A stretch of DNA of 64,000 nucleotides from Rhodococcus sp. 1168 (GCF_002091955.1 NZ_MKKY01000072.1:248001-312000); one strand, 5' to 3'. Shown: positions 8,960 through 18,623, counted from the stretch's first letter. The notes: generated by a model not told the origin, from the letters alone. Made by a program: numbers and translations.

Positions 8960-10555
8960 GTGAGTCAGCCAGGCCGTCCTGTCGTTCTGATCGCCGATAA
9001 ACTTGCGCAGTCCACAGTCGAGGCACTCGGCGACGGCGTAGAGGTCCGTTGGGTCGACGGCCCGGATCGCCCCGCACTTCTCGCGGCAGTCCCCGAAGCC
9101 GACGCCATCCTCGTCCGATCCGCCACCACGGTCGATGCCGAGGTTCTCGCCGCCGGCACGAAACTCAAGATCGTCGCTCGCGCGGGTGTCGGCCTCGACA
9201 ACGTCGACGTGCCTGCCGCCACCGAGCGTGGCGTCCTCGTGGTCAATGCCCCGACGTCGAACATCCATACTGCTGCCGAGCACGCTGTGACGCTGTTGCT
9301 GTCCGCTGCTCGCCAGATCCCCGCTGCCGACGCCACGCTGCGTCAGCACGAGTGGAAGCGCAGCAAGTTCAACGGTGTCGAAATCTTCGGCAAGACAGTG
9401 GGAGTCGTCGGGCTCGGCCGTATCGGCCAGCTGTTCGCTCAGCGTATGGCTGCCTTCGAGACGCATGTCATCGCGTACGACCCCTACGTCTCCGCTGCTC
9501 GCGCCGCCCAGCTCGGAATCGAACTCGTCAGCCTCGACGAATTGCTGACACGCGCAGACATGTTCTCCGTGCACCTTCCGAAGACACCCGAGACCAAGGG
9601 CATCATCGGCAAGGAAGCCCTCGCGAAGACCAAGCCGGGTGTCATCGTCGTCAATGCTGCCCGCGGCGGTCTCGTCGACGAGCAGGCGCTCGCCGACGCC
9701 ATCACCAGCGGCCACGTGTTCGCTGCCGGAATCGACGTCTATGCGTCCGAGCCGTGCACCGACAGCCCGCTGTTCGAGCTGCCGCAGGCCGTCGTCACCC
9801 CCCACCTCGGAGCATCGACCACCGAAGCTCAGGACCGTGCGGGCACCGACGTCGCGAAGTCTGTATTGCTTGCTCTCGCAGGTGAATTCGTTCCCGACGC
9901 AGTCAACGTCAAGGGTGGTGCAGTCGGCGAAGAGGTATCGCCTTGGCTCGAGATCGTCCGCAAGCAGGGCGTGCTTCTCGGCGCACTCTCCGAAGAACTG
10001 CCTTCCTCGTTGTCGGTGGATGTACGCGGCGAGCTTGCTGCCGAAGATGTCGAGATCCTCAAGCTGTCGGCACTGCGCGGCCTGTTCTCCGCGGTCATCG
10101 AGGACTCGGTCACCTTCGTCAACGCTCCGTCACTCGCCGAGGAGCGCGGGGTCACCGCCGAGGTCACCAAGGCGCCCGAGAGTGAGAACCATCGCAGCGT
10201 CGTCGACATTCGCGCCGTATACGGCGATGGAACCGTCCTCAACGTTGCAGGCACTCTCACCGGCACCAAGCAGGTCGAGAAGATCGTGAACATCAACGGC
10301 CGCAACTTCGATCTTCGGGCCGAGGGCAAGAACCTGATCGTCAACTACGCAGATCAGCCCGGCAGCCTCGGCCGCATCGGCACACTGCTCGGTGACGCCG
10401 GAATCGACATTCAGGCCGCAGCGCTCAGTCAGGACACCGAGGGTGAAGGCGCCACGATCCTGCTCCGCGTCGACAAGGACGTGCCGTCGGAGCTGAGTGT
10501 AAGCATTGCCACCGCAGTCGGCGCATCGACGATCGAACTCGTCGACCTGTCCTGA
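8960..10555 (+). CDS. serA: D-3-phosphoglycerate dehydrogenase (long form)
   Basis: SerA (531 residues) oxidises 3-phosphoglycerate with NAD+, the first step of serine synthesis. The nucleotide-binding motif is [15 protein letters not shown] (about residue 150). The catalytic Arg lies in [10 protein letters not shown] and the catalytic His in PHLGAST. The length is that of the mycobacterial type, with an extra allosteric substrate-binding domain (about 320-450) and a C-terminal ACT domain starting at [15 protein letters not shown] that binds serine for feedback control. The GTG start lies behind GGGAG. It stands alone between the ilvC hairpin and leuB and could share a transcript with leuB, 43 bases downstream. 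Confidence 0.97.
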   Translation: MSQPGRPVVLIADKLAQSTVEALGDGVEVRWVDGPDRPALLAAVPEADAILVRSATTVDAEVLAAGTKLKIVARAGVGLDNVDVPAATERGVLVVNAPTSNIHTAAEHAVTLLLSAARQIPAADATLRQHEWKRSKFNGVEIFGKTVGVVGLGRIGQLFAQRMAAFETHVIAYDPYVSAARAAQLGIELVSLDELLTRADMFSVHLPKTPETKGIIGKEALAKTKPGVIVVNAARGGLVDEQALADAITSGHVFAAGIDVYASEPCTDSPLFELPQAVVTPHLGASTTEAQDRAGTDVAKSVLLALAGEFVPDAVNVKGGAVGEEVSPWLEIVRKQGVLLGALSEELPSSLSVDVRGELAAEDVEILKLSALRGLFSAVIEDSVTFVNAPSLAEERGVTAEVTKAPESENHRSVVDIRAVYGDGTVLNVAGTLTGTKQVEKIVNINGRNFDLRAEGKNLIVNYADQPGSLGRIGTLLGDAGIDIQAAALSQDTEGEGATILLRVDKDVPSELSVSIATAVGASTIELVDLS

Positions 10556-10598
10556 GCACCGTCTCATTCCGAACGCATTACACAGAACGAGGAGTTCA

Positions 10599-11609
10599 AT
10601 GAAGCTCGCCGTCATCGCTGGAGATGGAATCGGCCCTGAGGTCGTCGAACAGGCACTGAAGGTGTTGGACATCGTCGTGCCCGGTGTCGAGAAGACCGAA
10701 TACGACCTCGGAGCCCGGCGCTACAACGCGACCGGCGAGCTTCTTCCTGAGTCGGTCTTGGAAGAGATTCGCGGACACGATGCAATTCTCTTGGGTGCCA
10801 TCGGCGACCCGTCGGTACCCAGCGGCATCCTCGAACGCGGCCTGTTGCTCAATGCACGCTTCGCGCTCGATCACCACGTCAATATTCGTCCCGCGAAGTT
10901 GTACCCCGGGGTGGCCGGACCGCTCGCAGGCAACAAGGAAATCGACGTGCTCGTCGTACGCGAGGGAACCGAAGGGCCGTACACCGGCAACGGTGGAGCA
11001 CTGCGGGTGAACACCCCGCACGAGGTTGCGACCGAGGTGAGCGTCAATACTCGCTTCGGTGTCGAGCGCGTGGTTCGCGATGCGTTCGCTCGTGCCCTCG
11101 GCCGGCGCAAGCACCTCACGTTGCTGCACAAGACCAACGTGCTTGCGTTCGCCGGCAGTCTATGGGCGCGGACGGTGGAAGAAGTCTCCAAGGAATTCGC
11201 TGACGTCGAGGTTGCATACCAGCACATCGATGCCGCGATGATTCACCTCGTCACCGACCCGGGCCGGTTCGACGTCATCGTCACCGACAATCTTTTCGGC
11301 GACATCGTCACGGACCTCTCCGCTGCCGTCAGCGGCGGCATCGGCCTCGCAGCCAGTGGCAATATCGACGCAACCGGAACCAACCCCAGCATGTTCGAGC
11401 CCGTGCACGGCAGTGCCCCGGATATCGCAGGGCAAGGCAAAGCGGATCCGACGGCGGCAATCCTGTCGGTGTCGCTACTTTTGGCGCACCTCGGCGACTC
11501 CGCCAACGCAGCACGAGTCGAAGCTGCAGTTGCTGCAGACCTCGCTTCCCGGGGGTCTGCATCGGCGACCACCACCGAAATCGGCGACCGGATCGCTGCC
11601 AAGCTGTAA
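10599..11609 (+). CDS. leuB: 3-isopropylmalate dehydrogenase
   Basis: LeuB (336 residues) oxidatively decarboxylates 3-isopropylmalate in leucine synthesis. The N-terminus [19 protein letters not shown] is the family opening. [20 protein letters not shown] carries the metal-binding aspartates, and [18 protein letters not shown] binds the NAD adenosine. The ATG at 10599 follows CGAGGAG; a longer in-frame start at 10506 runs back into serA and is not used. The other leucine genes, leuC and leuD, are 8 kb downstream next to the LtbR-type regulator, which in Corynebacterium also controls leuB. Confidence 0.97.
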   Translation: MKLAVIAGDGIGPEVVEQALKVLDIVVPGVEKTEYDLGARRYNATGELLPESVLEEIRGHDAILLGAIGDPSVPSGILERGLLLNARFALDHHVNIRPAKLYPGVAGPLAGNKEIDVLVVREGTEGPYTGNGGALRVNTPHEVATEVSVNTRFGVERVVRDAFARALGRRKHLTLLHKTNVLAFAGSLWARTVEEVSKEFADVEVAYQHIDAAMIHLVTDPGRFDVIVTDNLFGDIVTDLSAAVSGGIGLAASGNIDATGTNPSMFEPVHGSAPDIAGQGKADPTAAILSVSLLLAHLGDSANAARVEAAVAADLASRGSASATTTEIGDRIAAKL

Positions 11610-11628
11610 ATCTCTCGCTGAGTGCATC

Positions 11629-11672
11629 GAATGCCTCTCACGTGCACCTGCTGGGTGCGGTGAGGGGCATTC
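11629..11672. terminator. Bidirectional terminator between leuB and the MFS gene
   Basis: GAATGCCTCTCAC (11629-11641) pairs with GTGAGGGGCATTC (11660-11672) with one G-U pair, and GCACC/GGGTGC extends the stem inside. A T-rich stretch follows (TCGTTCGTTTTCGG). It lies between convergent genes. Confidence 0.8.
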
Positions 11673-11687
11673 GTTCGTTTTCGGTCT

Positions 11688-12884
11688 CTACTCGTTGCTC
11701 TCGTGATCGTCCGGGATGACGGGGACGGACAGGGCAGGGAAGACGGCCGACACCAGGAATGCCAGCGGAAAGCTCACTGCAGCGAGGGCGCCGAATGCCG
11801 GCGGTACGAGCGACGCCGCGATGAACTGCCCGGTGTTCTGGACGCCGAGGGCACGCCCGCTCCAATAGGATCCCGAGAACTCGGCAACAGCGGTGAAGGC
11901 TAGCCCGTTGGGTGCAACGGTGACGATCGAGGCCACGACCAGCAGCACGATAGAGATCGGGGAGTCCAGCCAGGCGGTGACGGCGAGCGCGAGCATGCTC
12001 ACGGTCGTCGAGATTGCGACCCATCGCAACGGACGCATTCGGCTTCCGACTCGGTCCGACAGTGCGCCGACTCCCATTCGGCCGAATGCTCCGAGAATTT
12101 GGGTGACGGTCACCAAGATGCCCGCCGAGGCTGCCGACCATTCGCGATCGGTCATGAGCCAGACAAGCGCATAGGTCCACACGAGGTATTGAGGAACGAC
12201 GAGCAGGACCGAGGTGGAATGAATCCGCCACAGTTGAGAACTGGTCCGGTACGGGTTGGCAAGTAGTCCCTGTTCGGCTGCATCAGCTCGCGTCGGGCGT
12301 GGGGGATCGACGACAGCCAAGCACAGCACGGCTCCCAGAGTGCAGATGATTGCGGGGACCAACAGGGCTGCCGAGACGCCGTGGTCTCGCGCAATGGGTG
12401 GTATCGACAGCGCACCGATGGCGACGCCCAGCGGTACCGACATCTGCCGAATTCCCATGGCGAGGCCGCGTCGCTGGGGCGGGAACCATCCCACGACGAC
12501 GCGTCCAGAGGCACTGTTTGCGCTCGCTGCGGCCATTCCGCCGATCAGGAAACACAAGCCGAGCATTGCGAACGAGGTGGTGAAGTATGCCGCGAAGCTG
12601 GCAGCCGCGGTGAGGCCGAGTCCGAGAACGAGCACGATGCGTTCGCCGATGCGGTCGACGAGCATCCCCCAAGCGATCAGCGTGAGCATGATGCCTACCG
12701 TCGGCATCGCGACGAGCAGTCCGGCGCTGGGCAGGCTCAACCCGCGGTCCTCGTGCAGAGCTGGAATGAGGAACGCAGCCCCGTTGATGAACACCGCGCC
12801 TGAAGTCTGCGCGAGCATTCCGAGCGCGAGCATGAACCACTTTCGCGCGTTGTCCGTGTCGAGGACGCGATCCGTTGTAGTCAT
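11688..12884 (-). CDS. Major facilitator superfamily transporter
   Basis: This is a 398-residue integral membrane protein with about twelve hydrophobic segments. The N-half has the MFS loop 2-3 motif in a weak form (WGMLVDRIGERIVLVLGLGL) and a second-half counterpart GVGALSDRVGSRMRPLRW. The start at 12884 has GAGGAA upstream. M. tuberculosis has an MFS gene at the same place. The substrate cannot be read from the sequence. It diverges from the FAH-family gene across a 134-base region containing a direct repeat. Confidence 0.88.
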   Translation of the reverse strand: MTTTDRVLDTDNARKWFMLALGMLAQTSGAVFINGAAFLIPALHEDRGLSLPSAGLLVAMPTVGIMLTLIAWGMLVDRIGERIVLVLGLGLTAAASFAAYFTTSFAMLGLCFLIGGMAAASANSASGRVVVGWFPPQRRGLAMGIRQMSVPLGVAIGALSIPPIARDHGVSAALLVPAIICTLGAVLCLAVVDPPRPTRADAAEQGLLANPYRTSSQLWRIHSTSVLLVVPQYLVWTYALVWLMTDREWSAASAGILVTVTQILGAFGRMGVGALSDRVGSRMRPLRWVAISTTVSMLALAVTAWLDSPISIVLLVVASIVTVAPNGLAFTAVAEFSGSYWSGRALGVQNTGQFIAASLVPPAFGALAAVSFPLAFLVSAVFPALSVPVIPDDHESNE

Positions 12885-12904
12885 GGCCCCATTCCTCTAT
12901 CCCA

Positions 12905-12932
12905 ATATGTGGACGTTCAATCTTGATATGTG
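12905..12932. repeat. Direct repeat ATATGTG in the MFS/FAH divergent promoter region
   Basis: ATATGTG occurs at 12905-12911 and 12926-12932, with starts 21 bases (two DNA turns) apart, in an AT-richer stretch between divergent genes. Such spacing suits a dimeric regulator on one DNA face, but no regulator is identified. Confidence 0.35.
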
Positions 12933-13018
12933 AAATTCAGGTGCGACGTTACACCCGTACTGCATGCTGCATCGGACGGCATGGGCGCCGCGAAATGGAA
13001 GGTCGATAGACTTTCGAC

Positions 13019-13792
13019 ATGCGTCTGGGTCGAATTGCAAGTCCTGATGGTGTGGCATTCGTGAGTATCGAGGGAGAGGGTGATGAACGCACCGCCAAGG
13101 AGATCGCCGAACATCCCTTCGGCACGCCGACTTTCACGGGCCGGTCGTGGCCACTGGCCGATGTTCGTCTGCTCGCGCCGATCCTCGCCAGCAAAGTCAT
13201 AGCGGTCGGAAAGAACTACGCTGCACATGTAGCCGAGATGGGCGGGGAGGCTCCCAAGGATCCCGTTATCTTCATCAAGCCGAACACCTCGATCGTCGGG
13301 CCGGGAGCGCCCATCATGTTGCCTGCTACCTCGAACGAGGTTCACTACGAAGGCGAACTGGCCATCGTGATCGGGCGTCCGTGCAAAGACGTGCCCGCAG
13401 CCAAAGCTCTCGACGTGATCTTGGGTTATACCGTCGCGAACGACGTATCCGCTCGTGACCATCAACGGCACGACGGTCAATGGACCAGGGCCAAGGGACA
13501 CGACACGTTCTGCCCGCTCGGGCCTTGGATCGAGACCTCGCTCGACGCCTCCGACCTCGAAATCACGACCGAGGTCGACGGCGAAGTGAAACAGCGCAGC
13601 AGGACGTCGTTGCTGCTGCACGACATCCCTGAGATCATCGAGTGGGTGTCGGCCGTCATGACACTGCTGCCCGGAGACGTGATTCTCACCGGTACCCCCG
13701 AGGGCGTCGGTCCTATCACGGCAGGACAGTCCGTGTCGGTCACGGTCGAGGGCATCGGCACGCTGACCAACCCCGTCGCCGCCAAGAACTGA
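13019..13792 (+). CDS. Fumarylacetoacetate hydrolase family protein
   Basis: This is a 257-residue enzyme of the FAH/2-hydroxyhepta-2,4-diene-1,7-dioate isomerase family. Known members hydrolyse or decarboxylate acylpyruvates such as oxaloacetate and fumarylpyruvate. The FAH fold starts near residue 60 at VIAVGKNYAAHVAEMGG. Metal ligands are the two Glu in YEGELA and the Asp in GYTVANDVSARD, and the active-site loop is KGHDTFCPLGPWI. A TAGACT sequence seven bases before the ATG suggests a leaderless transcript. It lies directly ahead of gltX, as in mycobacteria. The true substrate is not evident. Confidence 0.88.
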   Translation: MRLGRIASPDGVAFVSIEGEGDERTAKEIAEHPFGTPTFTGRSWPLADVRLLAPILASKVIAVGKNYAAHVAEMGGEAPKDPVIFIKPNTSIVGPGAPIMLPATSNEVHYEGELAIVIGRPCKDVPAAKALDVILGYTVANDVSARDHQRHDGQWTRAKGHDTFCPLGPWIETSLDASDLEITTEVDGEVKQRSRTSLLLHDIPEIIEWVSAVMTLLPGDVILTGTPEGVGPITAGQSVSVTVEGIGTLTNPVAAKN

Positions 13793-13828
13793 CGTACCTT
13801 GCACCTTCCCCTCGAACGCGAGCGAGCT

Positions 13829-15301
13829 ATGACCTCCAACGAAGTACGAGTCCGATTCTGTCCGTCACCCACCGGAACCCCGCACGTGGGCTTGATCCGC
13901 ACGGCCCTGTTCAACTGGGCGTTCGCGCGCCATCACGGCGGTGCTTTCGTCTTCCGTATCGAAGACACCGATGCAGCACGTGATTCCGAAGACTCGTATG
14001 CGGCGATCCTCGACGCACTGCGATGGCTCGGGCTCACCTGGGACGAGGGCCCGGAGGTCGGTGGGCCGTACGAACCGTATCGACAGTCGCTTCGGCGTGA
14101 TCAGCATCTCGACGTAGTCCGACAGCTGCTCGAGGCGGGGGAGGCGTACCACTCCTTCTCGACCCCCGAGGAGGTCGAGACCCGTCACAAGGCCGCTGGG
14201 CGGGACCCCAAGTTGGGCTACGACAACTTCGATCGCGATCTGACCGACGAGCAGCGACAGAAATTCCTCGACGAAGGCCGCAGCCCCGTCGTTCGGTTGC
14301 GTATGCCCGATCACGATCTGTCGTGGACGGACCTCGTTCGTGGGGAGACGACCTTCAAAGCCGGCACGGTGCCGGACTTCGCACTCACCAGAGGCAACGG
14401 GATTCCGTTGTACACGTTGGTGAATCCGGTGGACGACGCGCTGATGAAGATCACGCACGTGCTTCGCGGAGAGGACCTACTGTCCTCGACCCCGCGACAG
14501 TTGGCGTTGTACGAGGCGCTGATCCGGATCGGTGTCACGGACAGCACACCAGAATTCGGCCACCTCCCGTTCGTGATGGGCCCGGGGAACAAGAAGCTCT
14601 CCAAGCGCGATCCCGAATCCAATCTCTTCATCCACCGTGACCGCGGATTCGTGCCCGAGGGACTGCTGAACTATTTGGCGCTTCTCGGCTGGGGCATTTC
14701 CGACGACCATGACGTCTTCTCGCTCGACGAGATGGTGGCGGCGTTCGACATCTCCACCGTGAACTCCAACCCGGCTCGATTCGACCAGAAGAAGGCCGAT
14801 GCCATCAATGCCGAGCACATTCGGCTGCTCGAGCCTGCGGATTTCGCGTCGCGCTTGCGTACGTTCCTGACCGAGCAGGGGCATTTGCCCGAGCAGGTCG
14901 ACGAGGAGCAGTTTGCCGTGGCCGCCGATCTCGTGCAGACACGCATCGTGGTGTTGTCGGACGCCTGGGGACTGCTGAAGTTCCTCTACGTCGCCGACAG
15001 CGACTTCGGCATAGACCCAGCGGCGGCGGCGAAGAACCTGACGTCCGATGCCGGACCTGTTCTCGACGCGACCATCACGGCATTGACCGAGTTGTCCTCC
15101 TGGCGCACAGCGGATCTGGAGGCGACGCTCAAGGCGGCACTGATCGACGGCTTGGAACTCAAGCCGCGCAAGGCTTTTGCACCGGTCCGCGTCGCGGTGA
15201 CCGGATCGCACATCTCTCCGCCACTGTACGAGTCGATGGAACTCCTCGGGCGCGAGAAGACGCTCGCGCGACTCGGCGCTGCGCGCGCCTCCATCGGCTG
15301 A
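13829..15301 (+). CDS. gltX: Glutamyl-tRNA synthetase
   Basis: GltX (490 residues) charges tRNA-Glu. In most actinobacteria it also mischarges tRNA-Gln for later amidation by GatCAB, an inference that fits the absence of glnS here. The HIGH-like motif is [20 protein letters not shown] (residues 10-29) and the KMSKS-like motif is KKLSKRD near residue 256. The ATG at 13829 gives the conserved start [10 protein letters not shown]; an in-frame TTG at 13799 adds ten non-conserved residues. Its cognate tRNA-Glu is 3 kb downstream. It follows the FAH-family gene by 36 bases and probably shares its transcript. Confidence 0.96.
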   Translation: MTSNEVRVRFCPSPTGTPHVGLIRTALFNWAFARHHGGAFVFRIEDTDAARDSEDSYAAILDALRWLGLTWDEGPEVGGPYEPYRQSLRRDQHLDVVRQLLEAGEAYHSFSTPEEVETRHKAAGRDPKLGYDNFDRDLTDEQRQKFLDEGRSPVVRLRMPDHDLSWTDLVRGETTFKAGTVPDFALTRGNGIPLYTLVNPVDDALMKITHVLRGEDLLSSTPRQLALYEALIRIGVTDSTPEFGHLPFVMGPGNKKLSKRDPESNLFIHRDRGFVPEGLLNYLALLGWGISDDHDVFSLDEMVAAFDISTVNSNPARFDQKKADAINAEHIRLLEPADFASRLRTFLTEQGHLPEQVDEEQFAVAADLVQTRIVVLSDAWGLLKFLYVADSDFGIDPAAAAKNLTSDAGPVLDATITALTELSSWRTADLEATLKAALIDGLELKPRKAFAPVRVAVTGSHISPPLYESMELLGREKTLARLGAARASIG

Positions 15302-15317
15302 TCAGCGCGGTAACCGG

Positions 15318-16310
15318 GTGTCTGTCGCCGCACGGGTGGACCGAGTTCAGCGTCGCCACCCGGTCCTCGGCTTTCCGCTGGCGGTGATCTACAAGTTCGT
15401 GGACGATCAGGGCGGCTATCTCGCTGCTCTGATCGCCTACTACGCATTTCTGTCGCTCTTTCCGTTGCTGTTGCTCGGATCGACGATCCTAGGAATCGTG
15501 TTGGCCGGTAACCCGCAGCTGCAGCAACAGATCCTGGATTCGGCACTGAGCCAGATTCCAATCATCGGTGACGAGGTCGGTGAACCGGACAAGATCGGTG
15601 GCGGAACTCTCGGTCTGATCATCGGTGTCCTGGGTTCGCTCTACGGTGGCCTCGGGGTCGCCGTAGCCGTTCAGAATGCGATGAATGTTGCGTGGGCAGT
15701 ACCGAAGAACCTTCGCCCGAACCCGATTCGTTCACGAGTACGCGGGCTTGCGTTACTCAGCACGGTCGGGGTCGCCGTCCTGGCCATCACTGCCGTCAAC
15801 GTTGCCAGTTCTGCGGGTGTCTTCGGCAGCATCAACGGCAGTGTGGTGCTGATTGCGTCCATTCTTCTCAATATCATCGTCTTCACCGTCGCTTTCCGGC
15901 TGGCGACGGCCCGCGACTTGTCGATCTCGAACGTGCTTCCGGGGGCGATCGTGGCCGGGGTGCTCTGGCAGATTCTGCAGACATTCGGCGGTGTGTACAT
16001 CAGATATGTCGTGGGCCGAGCGTCGATCACCAACGGGGTGTTCGCGGTAGTGATCGGGCTTCTGGCGTTCATGTACATCGCTTCGGTCCTCATCGTCTTC
16101 GCCGTCGAGATCGATGTGGTTCGGGTGGAAAAGCTCTACCCCCGTTCACTTCTGACGCCGTTCACCGACGATGTGATCCTTACCGAGGGCGACCGTCTCA
16201 CCTATACCGGGCAAGCGGAAGCACAGCGCAGCAAGGGTTTCGAGGAAATCGAGGTAACCTTCGACGGGCATGGATCCGAGGAAGAATCTCAGTCCCCCGG
16301 ATCGGCGTAG
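15318..16310 (+). CDS. YihY/virulence factor BrkB family membrane protein
   Basis: This is a 330-residue membrane protein with about six hydrophobic segments. The family signature lies in the N-terminal third (YLAALIAYYAFLSLFPLLLL), and FVYIASV-like segments are present as FMYIASVLIVFAVEIDVVR near the C-terminus. The last 45 residues are polar and acidic. YihY/BrkB proteins are inner-membrane proteins of unclear transport function; older 'ribonuclease BN' labels are misassignments. The GTG start is 16 bases after gltX. The 3' end overlaps the convergent PolA-like gene by 22 bases. Confidence 0.88.
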   Translation: MSVAARVDRVQRRHPVLGFPLAVIYKFVDDQGGYLAALIAYYAFLSLFPLLLLGSTILGIVLAGNPQLQQQILDSALSQIPIIGDEVGEPDKIGGGTLGLIIGVLGSLYGGLGVAVAVQNAMNVAWAVPKNLRPNPIRSRVRGLALLSTVGVAVLAITAVNVASSAGVFGSINGSVVLIASILLNIIVFTVAFRLATARDLSISNVLPGAIVAGVLWQILQTFGGVYIRYVVGRASITNGVFAVVIGLLAFMYIASVLIVFAVEIDVVRVEKLYPRSLLTPFTDDVILTEGDRLTYTGQAEAQRSKGFEEIEVTFDGHGSEEESQSPGSA

Positions 16311-17824
16311 CAAGCCCTGACCGCGACATCCATCGGAAATCGAACTGCCGTGTCGCCGAAGAGAAGCCTTGTGGCACTGAGTGCAGCGGCTTCGATGTGC
16401 CGACGAGCTGCCAGGCAATCGCGACTGTGCACGACTACCTCGTCGTGTTGAAAGAAGACGAGTTCGCCGGACCCGGGTTCGGCCGCCAGCCTCTTTCGCA
16501 AGTCGGCCAACAGGCATATTGCCCATTCCGATGCGGTCGCCTGCACGAGAAAGTTTCGGGTGAATCGCCCGCGCGCATGTGCATCACCGTGCGCCCACCA
16601 CTCAACCGACGGCTGCGGACAAGCGCGCCCGAGCCACGAATGGACGACCTCCCCGCGTTCACCGCTCCGAGCGGCCCGCTCGACGTACTCGACGGCCTCC
16701 GGGAATCTGCGGCGTAGCAACGTCAGAAGGGACCGCGACTCACCGGACGTGGCACCGTACAAGACCCCGAGGATGGCAACTTTCGCTTTGCTTCGGTCGC
16801 CGCCGAAAGCCGCCTGTGCGACGGGGGCGTACAGATCTTCGGTACCGGCGGCCTCGGTCATTGCAGGGTCGGCCGACATCGCAGCCAAGATCCGTGGCTC
16901 GAGTTGCCCGGCGTCAGCGATAACGAAATCGTAGCCGGGTTCCGCTATCACGCTGGTGCGCAGGGGTTTCGGAATTTGAAGTCCGCCACCGCCGCGGCTG
17001 GCCCAGCGACCGGACACCACCGCACCGGGCACATAGACGGGGCGAAATCGGTCCTCCCGAACCCACGCCTGCAACCATGCCCATCCGTTGGTACTGAACA
17101 ACTTCGACAGATCCCGGTGACGGAGCAACAGCGGAACTGCCGGGTGATCGACGGCGCTGAGAACGTGGGCACGCGTGGAGGTCAACTCGATGTCGTCCCG
17201 GGCAAAAGCGGCGATGACCTCCAGGTGTGAACTCGGATTGACCCTGCGACCGAACACCACGCTGATCTCGGATTCGAGCTCGATGATCGAGGGTGGCAAG
17301 TCTCCGTCGCGTGGGCGTCGGCCGAGCATCGCCTCGAGGTATCGATCGTGTGCGTCGGCAGAAAATGGCAAACCAGCGTGGCTCATCTCCGCAGCGGCCA
17401 GTGCCCCCGCGGATTCTGCAGCGAACAGGAGGCGGAGGCCGGCAGATGCGGCACTCTCGACTACGTGTCGACGATGCAGTTCGAGGATCGATTCGGAGCT
17501 CGGATATGCGTATGCATCGAACAACCCCGGTCGGTCGTCTGTGGGGGCGGTCGTGGGTGGGGGGACCTCGCCCCGGCGGACGGCCAGGATCCCTTCCACG
17601 AGGGAAAGATCGTGACAGCGGTCGACGCGTACCCCTGCCTCCAGCAGCGGGCCATAGGTACGCGCAGTGGACTCCCAGATCCACCTGGGACGATCAGCGG
17701 CTTCGATCCGGTACACGGCCGCAGCGAGATCGGTGCATTCTTCTCGCTGCCCGGACAGGCGTCCGTCGTCGTCGGTGGGGAAGAGGTGATGAGCAGTGCC
17801 CTTCGGCACTACGACAACCTTCAC
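16289..17824 (-). CDS. Stand-alone PolA-family DNA polymerase-like protein lacking visible exonuclease residues
   Basis: This is a 511-residue protein often labelled 'bifunctional 3'-5' exonuclease/DNA polymerase' in actinobacteria. The GTG at 17824 starts MKVVVVPKG; longer starts would cross the tRNA-Gln region. The C-terminal half is a family A polymerase domain: motif A ADAGQLEPRILA (compare DYSQIELR), motif B RSKAKVAILGVLYG and motif C FFQHDEVVV, so the catalytic acidic residues are kept. The N-terminal 170 residues look like a degenerate exonuclease domain. A relic of the second exo motif is recognisable around WESTARTYGPLLEAGV, but the DxE motif is absent. It is shorter than full PolA and probably has an accessory or repair role. 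It converges with brkB. Confidence 0.82.
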   Translation of the reverse strand: MKVVVVPKGTAHHLFPTDDDGRLSGQREECTDLAAAVYRIEAADRPRWIWESTARTYGPLLEAGVRVDRCHDLSLVEGILAVRRGEVPPPTTAPTDDRPGLFDAYAYPSSESILELHRRHVVESAASAGLRLLFAAESAGALAAAEMSHAGLPFSADAHDRYLEAMLGRRPRDGDLPPSIIELESEISVVFGRRVNPSSHLEVIAAFARDDIELTSTRAHVLSAVDHPAVPLLLRHRDLSKLFSTNGWAWLQAWVREDRFRPVYVPGAVVSGRWASRGGGGLQIPKPLRTSVIAEPGYDFVIADAGQLEPRILAAMSADPAMTEAAGTEDLYAPVAQAAFGGDRSKAKVAILGVLYGATSGESRSLLTLLRRRFPEAVEYVERAARSGERGEVVHSWLGRACPQPSVEWWAHGDAHARGRFTRNFLVQATASEWAICLLADLRKRLAAEPGSGELVFFQHDEVVVHSRDCLAARRHIEAAALSATRLLFGDTAVRFPMDVAVRACYADPGD

Positions 17825-18025
17825 TTGCGTCCATCGTCGCTGATCACAAGATCGAGTGTCCGCTAGGGCCTTCGACGTCGCCCCTGCGGGTCCGTAGGTC
17901 GCTGTGGCGCGTAGTTCGAGACTCTGACCAGCCGATTTGGAGAAACCCGGGTATCCTTTGATAGTCTCTATCCCGGCCCAGAACGCAGTGCACATGTTGG
18001 TTGTGTGGACGTCGTCGAAGGTCAT

Positions 18026-18097
18026 TGGGGTATGGTGTAATTGGCAACACAGCGGTTTCTGGTACCGCCATTCTAGGTTCGAGTCCTGGTACCCCAG
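18026..18097 (+). tRNA. tRNA-Gln (anticodon CTG)
   Basis: The sequence folds as a cloverleaf. The acceptor arm TGGGGTA (18026-18032) pairs with TACCCCA (18090-18096), with discriminator G. The anticodon stem GCGGT/ACCGC encloses loop TTCTGGT with anticodon CTG. The T arm contains GGTTCGAGTCC. No CCA is encoded; the next bases are CAAG. It is paired with tRNA-Glu 123 bases downstream, and both cognate substrates depend on GltX in this lineage. Confidence 0.95.
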
Positions 18098-18220
18098 CAA
18101 GCGTTTCGGTGGTGATTTTGTTGCCGAACGTCAGCCGGTTAAGCTGGCTAAGCTTCCTTCTGGTCGTACACAGTTGGATGTGATTGCAATCGAAGTTCGG
18201 TTGCGTTCGAAGAAGTTCCT

Positions 18221-18293
18221 GGCCCCGTCGTCTAGCGGCCTAGGACGCCGCCCTCTCAAGGCGGTAGCGCGGGTTCGAATCCCGTCGGGGCTA
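18221..18293 (+). tRNA. tRNA-Glu (anticodon CTC)
   Basis: The acceptor GGCCCCG (18221-18227) pairs with CGGGGCT (18286-18292), with a G-U first pair and discriminator A. The anticodon loop CTCTCAA between GCCGCC and GGCGGT gives anticodon CTC. The T arm GCGGG-TTCGAAT-CCCGT is standard. A strong terminator follows ten bases later. Confidence 0.95.
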
Positions 18294-18303
18294 CAACGAA
18301 GTA

Positions 18304-18336
18304 AACACCCTCTCACCGGTTCGGTGAGAGGGTGTT
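18304..18336 (+). terminator. Terminator after the tRNA pair
   Basis: AACACCCTCTCACCG (18304-18318) and CGGTGAGAGGGTGTT (18322-18336) form a perfect 15-bp stem with a three-base loop, followed by TTCGTTTTG. It ends the tRNA-Gln/tRNA-Glu transcript. Confidence 0.93.
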
Positions 18337-18370
18337 TTCGTTTTGTGCAAGCGGGTCTACGTCTACGAAC

Positions 18371-18538
18371 CTAGACGCTCTTGCGTCGGAACATCCGCTG
18401 ATGGTCGGCGGGGCCGTGGGCGTTGTTCACCTTCGGTCCGCCATCCTTGTGCTCGACCGCGGTAGCCGACTTGTGATTCTTCTTTTCCAGGGCCTCGCGA
18501 AACTTCTTCTTCGTATCTTCTTTGCTGGGTTCTGTCAT
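18371..18538 (-). CDS. DUF5302 family small protein
   Basis: This is a 55-residue hydrophilic, highly charged protein. The ATG at 18538 is preceded by AAGGAG and gives MTEPSKEDTKKKFREALEKK. The body is Lys/Glu/His-rich and ends in HGPADHQRMFRRKSV, the conserved tail of the actinobacterial DUF5302 family. No function is known and no membrane or metal motif is visible. It is predicted to be a helical N-terminus with a disordered tail. It lies between the tRNA terminator and the F420-type PPOX gene, on the strand opposite the tRNAs. Confidence 0.85.
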   Translation of the reverse strand: MTEPSKEDTKKKFREALEKKNHKSATAVEHKDGGPKVNNAHGPADHQRMFRRKSV

Positions 18539-18623
18539 GATCGCTCCTTGCACGTCGGTGACGAGAAAAAGGTACCGCAGAATGAGAGCGGAGATTGCCC
18601 CCTCTGTTCTCCGATCTCGCTAG

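Noticed and set aside
18026-18293. Integration site or mobile element at the tRNA pair
   Set aside because: No integrase, direct repeat of a tRNA 3' end or foreign-looking genes are present; a clean terminator follows.
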